Assembly: GCF_015686695.1 (NCBI RefSeq)
Contig: NZ_JADPMR010000003.1
Coordinates: 248,001-312,000 of the forward strand
From: Vibrio nitrifigilis
GTDB lineage: Bacteria; Pseudomonadota; Gammaproteobacteria; Enterobacterales; Vibrionaceae
Length of the DNA: 64,000 bases
Direction of reading: 5' to 3'
A program made the translations under genes and the position numbers. The notes beneath the pieces are model-generated. The model worked only from the letters and a program-made list of their open reading frames with translations, did no database searches and was not told the origin of the DNA. Shown here one piece after another: positions 25,236-33,363 of this stretch. The stretch's first letter is position 1. Every line of letters begins with the position of its first letter.

Positions 25236-25922
25236 ATGCCACACATTTTAGTTATTGATGACGACGTTGAATTAACTGGGTTACTGAAAGAAGTGTTAAC
25301 TTATGAAGGATTTGACGTCTCAGAAGCCAATGATGGTGAAGCAGGATTAAGTGCAGTATCTGATCACATTGATCTGATCTTACTTGATGTCATGATGCCT
25401 AAATTAAATGGTATGGAAACCCTGAAAAAACTAAGGGAGCGCTGGTCAACCCCAGTATTGATGCTGACGGCAAAAGGTGAAGAAATCGATCGTGTTGTCG
25501 GTTTAGAGTTAGGTGCCGACGACTACCTACCCAAACCATTTAGCGATCGTGAGTTGTTGGCTCGCATTCGTGCTATTTTGCGTCGAACTCAACCGCAACA
25601 TCAAGCAAAGTCGCCAGACATGATTGAGTGCCAAGACATTCAGATATATCCAGGAAAACAAGAAGCATACTGTCAAGGTGAGCTCTTAGATCTCACGACA
25701 ACTGAGTTTTCACTCCTCAGTCATTTTGCCCAAAACCCGGGGCTTCCATTGACTAAAGAATCATTAAGTTTAGATGTGCTAGGCAAACACCTTGCTGCAT
25801 TTGACCGGGCAATTGATATGCATGTCTCTAACCTACGTAAGAAATTGCCTGAACGTCCCGATGGAAAATCACGCATTAAAACACTACGCGGACGCGGTTA
25901 TCTGATGGTATTGGAGGATTAA
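25236..25922 (+). CDS. cpxR: Envelope-stress response regulator CpxR
   Basis: 228-aa OmpR-type response regulator: receiver domain (residues 1-~118) with DDD acidic pocket at 8-10, phosphorylated D51 and K in PKPF, then a winged-helix DNA-binding domain (~130-228). It activates envelope protein-folding and stress genes when phosphorylated by CpxA. ATG at 25236 (MPHILVIDDD) is chosen over an in-frame TTG at 25221. The stop overlaps cpxA ATG by one base. Confidence 0.96.
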   Translation: MPHILVIDDDVELTGLLKEVLTYEGFDVSEANDGEAGLSAVSDHIDLILLDVMMPKLNGMETLKKLRERWSTPVLMLTAKGEEIDRVVGLELGADDYLPKPFSDRELLARIRAILRRTQPQHQAKSPDMIECQDIQIYPGKQEAYCQGELLDLTTTEFSLLSHFAQNPGLPLTKESLSLDVLGKHLAAFDRAIDMHVSNLRKKLPERPDGKSRIKTLRGRGYLMVLED

Positions 25923-27307
25923 TGTTCCTGCCAAAATTGAATAGCCTATATGGTCGTATCTTCGCTATTTTTTGGCTGACATTGGTTATTGTGGTAGTTG
26001 GTGTACTAGCGGTTCCGAACATGGATCCACGTAAGAGCCGCAATATTCCACCAGAAATGCATCAACATATGACAGATAGCCGCGATATGTTGATGGGACG
26101 TTTTGTGAATGAAAACGACCTAAACCATATACTCAGTCGCCTCAAGCGTATCGATGCGCGCCGCACCCCTGGTGATAAGCATCGACCCGATTTTTATATC
26201 ACAACGCTTGAAGGCAAAATTATCTCTCAGGATATTCGTCCTAAAGCAAAATATCGCGCATTAAAAAACTTTACTTCCAGTATCGATTTTGACGCTAAGC
26301 CGACCCAACGTGCATATGGCCATTATCAAATTGCGGGTCCTGTTCCTATTGTATTAGCCAAACAGCGTTTATTACTTTATTTCGGCTTCGATTGGCAAGG
26401 GCCACCTCCATTTTTAATGCGCCTATTGGATCACCCTATCCAACTGCTGCTATTCATTATTTTACTTAGTACGCCATGCTTACTTTGGCTCGCATGGGCC
26501 TTGAGTAAGCCTGCGCAACGTTTTGCTCAAGCAGCAAACCGAGTCGCTCAAGGTAACTTTATCGTCGACCCTTCACTAGAAAAAGGCACTTCAGAGTTTC
26601 GCTCGGCTGGACAAAGCTTTAATCAGATGGTGGAAGCCGTCAATTCAATGATTTCAGGACAACAACGGCTTTTGTCTGATATTTCTCATGAGTTACGTTC
26701 ACCTTTAACTCGTTTGCGTATGGCAACCAGTTTAGCAGTGCGCAAACAAGGACAAAGTGCTGAACTGGAGCGAATTGATACCGAAACTCAACGCCTTGAG
26801 CAGATGATTGGGGAACTGCTGGAACTATCGCGCATGCAAACCGACAGCCATATGAGCCGAGAAATACAGCCATTGAGCAGTTTGTGGGAAGAAATTTTAA
26901 GTGATGCACAGTTTGAAGCAGAGCAACTCAACAAATCACTGCAATTTAATGATATTCCAAATGTCTCTATTTCTGGCAGTCCAAACCTGTTGATGAGCGC
27001 ATTGGAAAATATCGTTCGTAACGCGATCAAATACGGTAATAACGTCATTAAAGTAACGTTTAAAACACAAGATGGTCAACTCACGGTAACCGTTGAAGAT
27101 AATGGAGCCGGAGTCCCAGATAGCGAGCTCAGCCAAATCTTTCGTCCTTTCTATCGAGTATCGACTGCACGCGATAGAGACAGTGGAGGTACAGGGCTAG
27201 GATTAGCGATCACTGAAAGTGCCATCCGGCAACATAGTGGAACGATCTCAGCATCACGTAGCAAACTCGGTGGATTATTAGTGACCTTTACTCTACCTGT
27301 TATGTAA
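25922..27307 (+). CDS. cpxA: Envelope-stress sensor histidine kinase CpxA
   Basis: 461-aa inner-membrane kinase: TM1 ~12-31, periplasmic sensor ~32-170, TM2 ~172-193, HAMP ~195-247, dimerisation/phosphoacceptor helix with H256 (SDISHELRSPLTRLR), and ATP-binding domain with N box (ENIVRNAIKYGN), DNGAG and GGTGLGLAI. All key residues are intact. It phosphorylates CpxR in response to misfolded envelope proteins. Translationally coupled to cpxR. Confidence 0.96.
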   Translation: MFLPKLNSLYGRIFAIFWLTLVIVVVGVLAVPNMDPRKSRNIPPEMHQHMTDSRDMLMGRFVNENDLNHILSRLKRIDARRTPGDKHRPDFYITTLEGKIISQDIRPKAKYRALKNFTSSIDFDAKPTQRAYGHYQIAGPVPIVLAKQRLLLYFGFDWQGPPPFLMRLLDHPIQLLLFIILLSTPCLLWLAWALSKPAQRFAQAANRVAQGNFIVDPSLEKGTSEFRSAGQSFNQMVEAVNSMISGQQRLLSDISHELRSPLTRLRMATSLAVRKQGQSAELERIDTETQRLEQMIGELLELSRMQTDSHMSREIQPLSSLWEEILSDAQFEAEQLNKSLQFNDIPNVSISGSPNLLMSALENIVRNAIKYGNNVIKVTFKTQDGQLTVTVEDNGAGVPDSELSQIFRPFYRVSTARDRDSGGTGLGLAITESAIRQHSGTISASRSKLGGLLVTFTLPVM

Positions 27308-27326
27308 CTTCATACCGCCAACACCA

Positions 27327-27362
27327 AGCCCTTGATACTCATGAGTACTCGAGGGCTTTTTT
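27327..27362 (+). terminator. Rho-independent terminator of cpxRA
   Basis: AAGCCCT pairs with AGGGCTT, with an inner TACTC/GAGTA stem, followed by TTTT; 20 nt after the cpxA stop. Confidence 0.82.
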
Positions 27363-27405
27363 CTGTATTGCGCAAAAAGTATAAAAACCACACAAAGATC
27401 AAGTT

Positions 27406-27424
27406 GATAATGAGAATGATTAGC
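27406..27424 (+). promoter_or_regulatory. Fur box upstream of sodA
   Basis: The 19 bases from 27406 match the Fur consensus GATAATGATAATCATTATC at 16 of 19 positions. It ends 34 nt before the sodA ATG. Fur repression of the Mn-SOD gene is known in E. coli. Confidence 0.85.
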
Positions 27425-27458
27425 AATACGATGTAATAATTCAAAAGGAGGATACATC

Positions 27459-28070
27459 ATGTCTCATACATTCCCAGAATTACCTTATGCTTACGATGCA
27501 TTAGAACCTTACATCGATGCTAAGACCATGGAAGTCCACTACAGTAAGCACCACCGCACTTACTACGATAAATTCATCTCCGCGGTTAAAGACACGGAAT
27601 ATGAGAATACTTCCATCGAAGATATTTTCGGTAAGATTTCCGAACTCTCCCCTGCTGTACGTAATAATGGCGGTGGGTATTACAACCACATACTGTACTG
27701 GAACAGCATGAGCCCAAATGGCGGTGGTGAGCCAACAGGTGACTTAGCAACTGCTATTGAAAAGACATTTGGTAGCTTCGAGAAATTCAAAGATGAATTT
27801 GCTCAAGCTGCTATTGCCACATTTGGGTCTGGCTTTGCTTGGCTCATCGTAAAAGACGGTGAATTGGCCATTACTTCCACCAGTAACCAAGACAATCCAC
27901 TGATGGATTTAGCTGCCGTAAAAGGTGAACCAATCCTAGCACTGGATGTATGGGAACACGCTTATTATATCAGTTACCAAAACCGCCGCCCTGAATACAT
28001 TGAAGCTTGGTGGAACGTGGTGAACTGGGACGCTGTTGCTGCAAACTATCAAGCTGCACTTAGCGCTTAA
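27459..28070 (+). CDS. sodA: Superoxide dismutase, Mn type
   Basis: 203-aa cytosolic dismutase converting superoxide to H2O2 and O2. Metal ligands H27, H77, D163 and H167 (DVWEHAYY) are present. The type is read from the outer-sphere glutamine: Q144 in TSNQDNPLM as in Mn-SOD, with glycines (NNGGGYYNH) where Fe-SOD has glutamine. Strong Shine-Dalgarno AAAGGAGGA. The Fur box upstream fits a manganese enzyme that replaces Fe-SOD under iron limitation. Confidence 0.93.
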   Translation: MSHTFPELPYAYDALEPYIDAKTMEVHYSKHHRTYYDKFISAVKDTEYENTSIEDIFGKISELSPAVRNNGGGYYNHILYWNSMSPNGGGEPTGDLATAIEKTFGSFEKFKDEFAQAAIATFGSGFAWLIVKDGELAITSTSNQDNPLMDLAAVKGEPILALDVWEHAYYISYQNRRPEYIEAWWNVVNWDAVAANYQAALSA

Positions 28071-28118
28071 TCGCCAATAAAAAATGACTACGCATTGCAC
28101 GCATGCATGCTAGACTCC

Positions 28119-28148
28119 GGCCACAGTCGCTCACCTGTGGCCTTTTTT
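28119..28148 (+). terminator. Rho-independent terminator of sodA
   Basis: GGCCACAG / CTGTGGCC 8-bp stem with an 8-nt loop followed by six T. Confidence 0.92.
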
Positions 28149-28221
28149 ATCTTTGCCTTTCCGTGGCATCCCAATGATTTAGAGGTATACTTTCCCACCT
28201 GTTTTTTAAAGGAAGTCCATC

Positions 28222-28698
28222 ATGTTTGAAATTGCTCTCTATGAACCAGAGATTGCCCCGAATACTGGTAATATCATCCGTTTATGCGCTAACTGCGGCG
28301 CTACGTTGCATCTGATTGAACCACTGGGATTCGATCTGGAAGAGAAAAAGGTTCGTCGAGCGGGTTTGGATTATCATGATTTAACGCGCGTTACTCGTCA
28401 TAAAAACTACCAAGCTTTTTTGGACTTTCTGGCTAAAGAACGTGACGACTACCGTTTATTTGCCTGTACAACAAAAACCACAGGACACCACACAACACCG
28501 GCGTATCAACCTGGTGACATTTTGATGTTTGGTCCAGAAACACGTGGCTTACCAAAAGACGTGATTGACAGCTTACCAATGGAACAGCGCGTTCGTATTC
28601 CAATGATGCCTGATGCACGCAGTTTAAATTTATCTAACTCAGTCGCCATTATTGCTTATGAAGCATGGCGTCAGATGGGGTTCGAAGGCGGGCTCTAA
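28222..28698 (+). CDS. trmL: tRNA (cytidine(34)-2'-O)-methyltransferase TrmL
   Basis: 158-aa SPOUT (trefoil-knot) methyltransferase that modifies the wobble base of tRNA-Leu isoacceptors using SAM. Seen: EPEIAPNTGNIIRLCANCG at residues 8-26, LMFGPETRGLP near 95, and the knot RIPMMPDARSLNLSNSVAI near 120-140. Full-length for the family. Confidence 0.95.
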   Translation: MFEIALYEPEIAPNTGNIIRLCANCGATLHLIEPLGFDLEEKKVRRAGLDYHDLTRVTRHKNYQAFLDFLAKERDDYRLFACTTKTTGHHTTPAYQPGDILMFGPETRGLPKDVIDSLPMEQRVRIPMMPDARSLNLSNSVAIIAYEAWRQMGFEGGL

Positions 28699-28709
28699 TC
28701 AAACATTCT

Positions 28710-28738
28710 GAGCGAGTTCCTCACAACGCAACTCGCTC
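28710..28738. terminator. Hairpin between trmL and fxsA
   Basis: Perfect 9-bp stem GAGCGAGTT / AACTCGCTC with an 11-nt loop between convergent genes. T tracts are weak on both strands, so efficiency is doubtful. Confidence 0.5.
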
Positions 28739-28748
28739 CTTCATTGTA

Positions 28749-29234
28749 TTATTTCAATCGATGCTGTTCATCATCATCGTCTTTACGCTCAAATTCACCA
28801 TCAAAAGTATGCCCATCTTGTTGGGAACGACCGAATGGATCATGGTAACCCGATTGAAAAGAGCCACCTCCCATATTGGTTAAGACCATTTTCCCCATCA
28901 AGTATTTTGCAGCAATACGACGAGGATGCGGCAAGAGCAAAACCATTCCGGTGATATCCGTTAGAAATCCAGGCGTTAGTAGTAATATCCCCGCAACAGC
29001 AAGGATAATGCCTTCAAAAATTTGCTGTGCTGGCAATTCCCCTTGTTGCAGACGTTGCTGCACTGTCATTAAGGTCTGAATTCCCTGACTGCGAACCAAT
29101 GACGCCCCGACTACAGCAGTCACGAGCACTAAAGCAATGGTCGGCCACAGGCCAATCAGACCTCCGACTTGGATAAACAAGCTAATTTCAATCACTGGAA
29201 CAGCAATAAACAACAGTAAAATAATCGGGAACAC
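28749..29234 (-). CDS. fxsA: FxsA family membrane protein
   Basis: 161-aa inner-membrane protein with three hydrophobic segments in the first ~110 residues (FPIILLLFIAVPVIEIS first) and a hydrophilic C-terminal tail. FxsA overexpression relieves F-plasmid exclusion of phage T7 in E. coli; its native role is unknown. Start is the GTG at 29234, because it has AAGGAGG just upstream and gives the family's MFPI-like beginning; an ATG 39 nt upstream lacks a ribosome binding site. It is near aspA, as in E. coli. Confidence 0.88.
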   Translation of the reverse strand: MFPIILLLFIAVPVIEISLFIQVGGLIGLWPTIALVLVTAVVGASLVRSQGIQTLMTVQQRLQQGELPAQQIFEGIILAVAGILLLTPGFLTDITGMVLLLPHPRRIAAKYLMGKMVLTNMGGGSFQSGYHDPFGRSQQDGHTFDGEFERKDDDDEQHRLK

Positions 29235-29427
29235 AAAGCCTCCTTGGGTTGGCTGACCACAATAGCTTGTCATAACTTTTGTTACAAGGAGTCCCTAGAA
29301 CACAAAAATGTGATCAAACATGACATTGAATTTTCGTCGGCAACCTAAAATTAAGTCGATATATGGAAAAAGCACGCTGGCTGGTCTAACTTTCAAAGAG
29401 TCATCTTCTTAATCAACAAATACCATA

Positions 29428-31356
29428 ATGAAACGATTTAAGAGAACTCTTCACAAAGCAGCGTTACTTTGGCTAGTCGCATCTCTGATTCCTATTGCAT
29501 ACTATTTTTATCAGACATCGACTGCTCACGAATTTTTGCGCCAACAAGTTGAGAAACAAGGATTTCAATTTCTCTCCTACGTCAGCACGCGTACGAACCG
29601 AACATCAACACAAATTCAGCAAACCTTTGATGAACTGAGTCGGTCTGCACTATTGTACGACTATGCTGAGCACCCCAGTGAAAAACTGAAACACTACCTA
29701 ACTAGCCAGTGGTATCTCACTTCATTTAATTCCAAACTTTTTTATCAACTGCGCTATTTAGATAAATCCGGCAATGAAAATATTCGTATCGATTATACGC
29801 CAGATAAAGAGTTTCCCTATGTGGTCCCAACGGCCATGCTTCAAAGTAAAGGCCATCGCGACTACTTTCACTATGCACAACAGCTAAAACCAGGAGAAGA
29901 AGGAGCATTCGGGATTGATTTAGAGTATGAACATCAAAAGCCAGTGATTCCTTACAAACCTGGACTGCGTTTGATCTTCCCAATCGATGCACCCAAGCAG
30001 CGTTTAGGTTATTTTATTGCTAACCTCGATGTACTTGCGCTAATCCACAACGTCACAGAAAATTCGCAAAATCTCAGTATCGATTTTGTCGATAAGAGCG
30101 GGTTCTACATTATCAGTAGTGACAACCATAAGTTATTTGGCGATCTGATATTAGAGCGAGCATCGTTTAATTTACCCGCTGAACAACCTGATGTTTGGCA
30201 AGCCATCAGTGATCGACCCAATCGGCAGGGTTCGATTTATACTGACAATGGCCTTTATGTATTCCAACCTTTTGCGAATGCGTTGTTTGCCAATTCTGGC
30301 CCTATGAGCATCATCACGCATTATTCACCACAACAACTCGCGCAAGTTTACGCAGCACGAGATAGAGTGATTCAGTCAGATTCCGTACTTATTTGGTTTG
30401 CTTGTGGCTTATTCTCAGTGCTTTGGGCTCAATTGTGGGAAACCTATCGTCAGAACAAAATGGACCGAACCTACGCTGAGTTCGTCATGGAAAATGGTAT
30501 GGCGATCGCTCTCACTGATAACCGGCACAAAATTTTGCGCACGAACAATCAATTTAGTGATTTGGTTGGAATCAGCTCGTCACGCTTATCAGGACAGAAT
30601 TTACTTTATTTTCAACCAACCAAAGAAACTCAAGCAGAGATGCTTAATGCACTTGAAGGACTTGGCGAGTGGCAAGGAGAGTTTGTCTTAAAATCGCCTA
30701 ACGGTGAAATGGTCGTGTGCCAAACATCGGTAAAAGCATTGAAAAGCAAACGTAATCATGTCGACTTCTATGTTTACTCTTTTGCTGATATCTCTGCTCA
30801 TCACCAAGCCATTATGGATTTGAAAGAAAAAAGCGAGCTCGACCCGACCACATCGCTATGGAACAAAAAGAAATTTGATCAAAATCTGGAATACTACTCT
30901 CGACTTAAACAGCGCTACCCCGAGCAGACGGATAGCTGCTTAGCCATTATTGATATCGATTCATTTAAATCTATTAACGATCATCAAGGGCATGCGGTAG
31001 GAGATGAAGTCATTATGTTTGTTGCTGTTCAACTCAAATCGTTACTTCGCGATACTGACTTTATCGCAAGAATTGGAGGTGATGAGTTTGCCGTTATTGT
31101 GCAACATAGCGATCTAAAGCATGCCGCAAATTTAATGAATCGTATTCGGATTTCGATCGCTAGTTGGCCAAAACATAATGTCAGTATCAGCGCAGGCATT
31201 GCTTTAGTGTCTGAAGATCCGCAACAAACCTTTAGTTATGCCGACCAAGCGCTGTACCGTTCAAAACGCAAAGGGAAAAATTGTGTTTCTATTCATGGTA
31301 TTGAGAGGCTAAGCTTGGTTGAAAGTGACAGTGAAACCCAAGTGAATAACCCTTAA
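29428..31356 (+). CDS. Membrane sensor diguanylate cyclase (Cache-like, PAS, GGDEF)
   Basis: 642 aa: TM1 ~11-28, a large periplasmic sensor region (~30-315) that looks like a double-Cache domain, TM2 ~318-338 (DSVLIWFACGLFSVLW), a PAS domain (~345-460) and a GGDEF domain (~475-625). The active site GGDEF (550-554) is intact, and an I-site RxxD (R541-D544) lies at the canonical five residues before it, so it should make c-di-GMP and be product-inhibited. The ligand is unknown. Own terminator; lies between fxsA and aspA. Confidence 0.9.
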   Translation: MKRFKRTLHKAALLWLVASLIPIAYYFYQTSTAHEFLRQQVEKQGFQFLSYVSTRTNRTSTQIQQTFDELSRSALLYDYAEHPSEKLKHYLTSQWYLTSFNSKLFYQLRYLDKSGNENIRIDYTPDKEFPYVVPTAMLQSKGHRDYFHYAQQLKPGEEGAFGIDLEYEHQKPVIPYKPGLRLIFPIDAPKQRLGYFIANLDVLALIHNVTENSQNLSIDFVDKSGFYIISSDNHKLFGDLILERASFNLPAEQPDVWQAISDRPNRQGSIYTDNGLYVFQPFANALFANSGPMSIITHYSPQQLAQVYAARDRVIQSDSVLIWFACGLFSVLWAQLWETYRQNKMDRTYAEFVMENGMAIALTDNRHKILRTNNQFSDLVGISSSRLSGQNLLYFQPTKETQAEMLNALEGLGEWQGEFVLKSPNGEMVVCQTSVKALKSKRNHVDFYVYSFADISAHHQAIMDLKEKSELDPTTSLWNKKKFDQNLEYYSRLKQRYPEQTDSCLAIIDIDSFKSINDHQGHAVGDEVIMFVAVQLKSLLRDTDFIARIGGDEFAVIVQHSDLKHAANLMNRIRISIASWPKHNVSISAGIALVSEDPQQTFSYADQALYRSKRKGKNCVSIHGIERLSLVESDSETQVNNP

Positions 31357-31716
31357 TTTAAGATTAATTCTAGTATTTTCCAAATATGGGAAAACGCCGT
31401 TTATTCGGCGTTTTTGCACTTATTTGGGGCCCTAAAAAGTCACATTGCACCAGTATTATTTCACCCCCAGAAATACTCTGTGAATCCTGATTCTTATAGT
31501 GTTTTCTATGCCATTGAGTCACATTCTATGAATGTGATCCATATATACATTTTTCGTTACTAAAAAATACTTTACCCACTTATTTTACGCCAAAAGTTCA
31601 AGTATGATTCTCTCTGAAAAAACCAGTCAGGCCATATTTTATATTACTAAATCTCGCTTTAATGGATTTCTGACTATCAGTACGGATTTTATCAGCATCT
31701 TTCTTAAGGACTCTTT
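31357..31716. other. Intergenic region upstream of aspA
   Basis: Contains the terminator of the GGDEF gene (31391-31415) and the aspA promoter region. A perfect inverted repeat TCACATTC-TAT-GAATGTGA lies at 31519-31537, with a further TCACATTG at 31440. E. coli aspA is regulated by CRP and FNR, but this repeat has reversed half-site order relative to a CRP site. Confidence 0.45.
31391..31415 (+). terminator. Rho-independent terminator of GGDEF gene
   Basis: AAAACGCCG / CGGCGTTTT 9-bp stem with a 6-nt loop followed by T; 35 nt after the stop. Confidence 0.9.
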
Positions 31717-33168
31717 ATGGCAACTCAAAACAGTGCCCCTGAAGCCGTAACACCGACCGTACGTCTAGAAGAAGACTTGCTCGGTCAACGTGAAGTACCC
31801 ACTAACGCCTATTATGGTATCCATACCTTACGCGCTATTGAAAACTTCAATATCTCTAACGTCACCATATCCGACGTACCAGAGTTCGTCCGTGGCATGG
31901 TCATGACGAAAAAAGCAGCGGCACTAGCGAACAAAGAGCTAGGTGTATTGCCAAAGCAAGTTGCTGATTACATCATCAAAGCATGTGACGTGATTTTAGA
32001 AACTGGCAAATGTATGGACCAATTTCCATCAGATGTTTTCCAAGGTGGTGCTGGTACATCGGTTAACATGAACACCAATGAGGTGATTGCTAACCTTGCT
32101 TTAGAACTCATGGGTAAAGAAAAAGGTCAATACGAGTTCATTAACCCAAATGATCACGTTAACCGTAGCCAATCTACTAACTGTGCTTACCCAACAGGTT
32201 TCCGTATTGCTGTTTACAACAGCATTCAAACTCTTATTGATTCGATTGAATACTTAAAAGCAGCTTTTGAACTCAAAAGCCAAGAGTTCTCTAGCATTCT
32301 AAAAATGGGTCGTACCCAGCTTCAAGATGCAGTGCCAATGACCGTTGGTCAAGAGTTCCACGCTTGGGCTATCACTCTAAACGAAGAAATCCGCGCACTT
32401 CAGTACACGTCAAAACTGCTTCTCGAAGTAAACTTAGGCGCGACAGCAATCGGCACAGGTTTGAACACGGCAGATGGTTACCAGCAACTTGCGGTTAAAC
32501 ACCTTGCCGAAGTAACTGGACTTGAAGTTGTGCCTGCTGAAGACTTGATTGAAGCAACATCAGACTGTGGTGCTTACGTGATGTCTCACGGCGCACTTAA
32601 ACGTCTTGCCGTTAAACTCTCTAAAATCTGTAACGATTTACGTCTACTCTCTTCTGGCCCTCGTGCTGGTCTTAACGAACTGAACTTGCCAGAACTACAA
32701 GCAGGTTCTTCTATCATGCCTGCGAAAGTAAACCCAGTTGTACCTGAAGTGGTAAACCAAGTCTGCTTCAAAGTATTAGGTAACGACAACACAGTATCTT
32801 TTGCCGCAGAAGGTGGCCAGCTACAGCTCAACGTTATGGAGCCGGTAATCGCGCAAAGCATGTTTGAATCTATCTCACTGCTTTCTAATGCGTGTGTAAA
32901 CCTACGTGATAAATGTGTTGACGGTATTACAGTTAACAAAGAGATCTGTGAAGGTTATGTACATAACTCCATTGGTATCGTCACGTACCTCAACCCATAC
33001 ATCGGACATCACGAAGGTGATATCGTGGGTAAAATCTGTGCTGAAACAGGTAAGAGTGTCCGTGAAGTAGTGCTCGAACGTGGTTTGCTTACCACTGAGC
33101 AACTGGATGATATTTTCGCCACAGAAAACTTAATGCGTCCTCAGTATAAAGGGCAACGTTACGTCTAA
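31717..33168 (+). CDS. aspA: Aspartate ammonia-lyase
   Basis: 483-aa cytosolic enzyme of the fumarase/aspartase superfamily, reversibly converting aspartate to fumarate and ammonia; it feeds fumarate respiration. Seen: LLGQREVPTNAYYGIHTLRA near residue 21, TSVNMNTNEV near 110, and the superfamily signature GSSIMPAKVNP near 330. Length is normal for the family. Terminator follows. In E. coli dcuA and cutA follow aspA; here dsbD comes next. Confidence 0.97.
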   Translation: MATQNSAPEAVTPTVRLEEDLLGQREVPTNAYYGIHTLRAIENFNISNVTISDVPEFVRGMVMTKKAAALANKELGVLPKQVADYIIKACDVILETGKCMDQFPSDVFQGGAGTSVNMNTNEVIANLALELMGKEKGQYEFINPNDHVNRSQSTNCAYPTGFRIAVYNSIQTLIDSIEYLKAAFELKSQEFSSILKMGRTQLQDAVPMTVGQEFHAWAITLNEEIRALQYTSKLLLEVNLGATAIGTGLNTADGYQQLAVKHLAEVTGLEVVPAEDLIEATSDCGAYVMSHGALKRLAVKLSKICNDLRLLSSGPRAGLNELNLPELQAGSSIMPAKVNPVVPEVVNQVCFKVLGNDNTVSFAAEGGQLQLNVMEPVIAQSMFESISLLSNACVNLRDKCVDGITVNKEICEGYVHNSIGIVTYLNPYIGHHEGDIVGKICAETGKSVREVVLERGLLTTEQLDDIFATENLMRPQYKGQRYV

Positions 33169-33186
33169 CGTTATCCAATAATGAGT

Positions 33187-33213
33187 AAAGGCTTCCAACT
33201 GGAAGCCTTTTTA
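33187..33213 (+). terminator. Rho-independent terminator of aspA
   Basis: AAAGGCTTCC / GGAAGCCTTT stem with a 4-nt loop, followed by TT. Confidence 0.88.
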
Positions 33214-33363
33214 TCATCTATTCCCCAACTTGATGGGAACATCAGACTGCCATGCAGGTCATAATTTGCGATGCCGCATTAGCGTGACCATATCCAAACT
33301 CTCCGAGATGCGCTACGATTCAACCCATTAGCAATGGCTACAACGTCGGGAATACCATCATTT

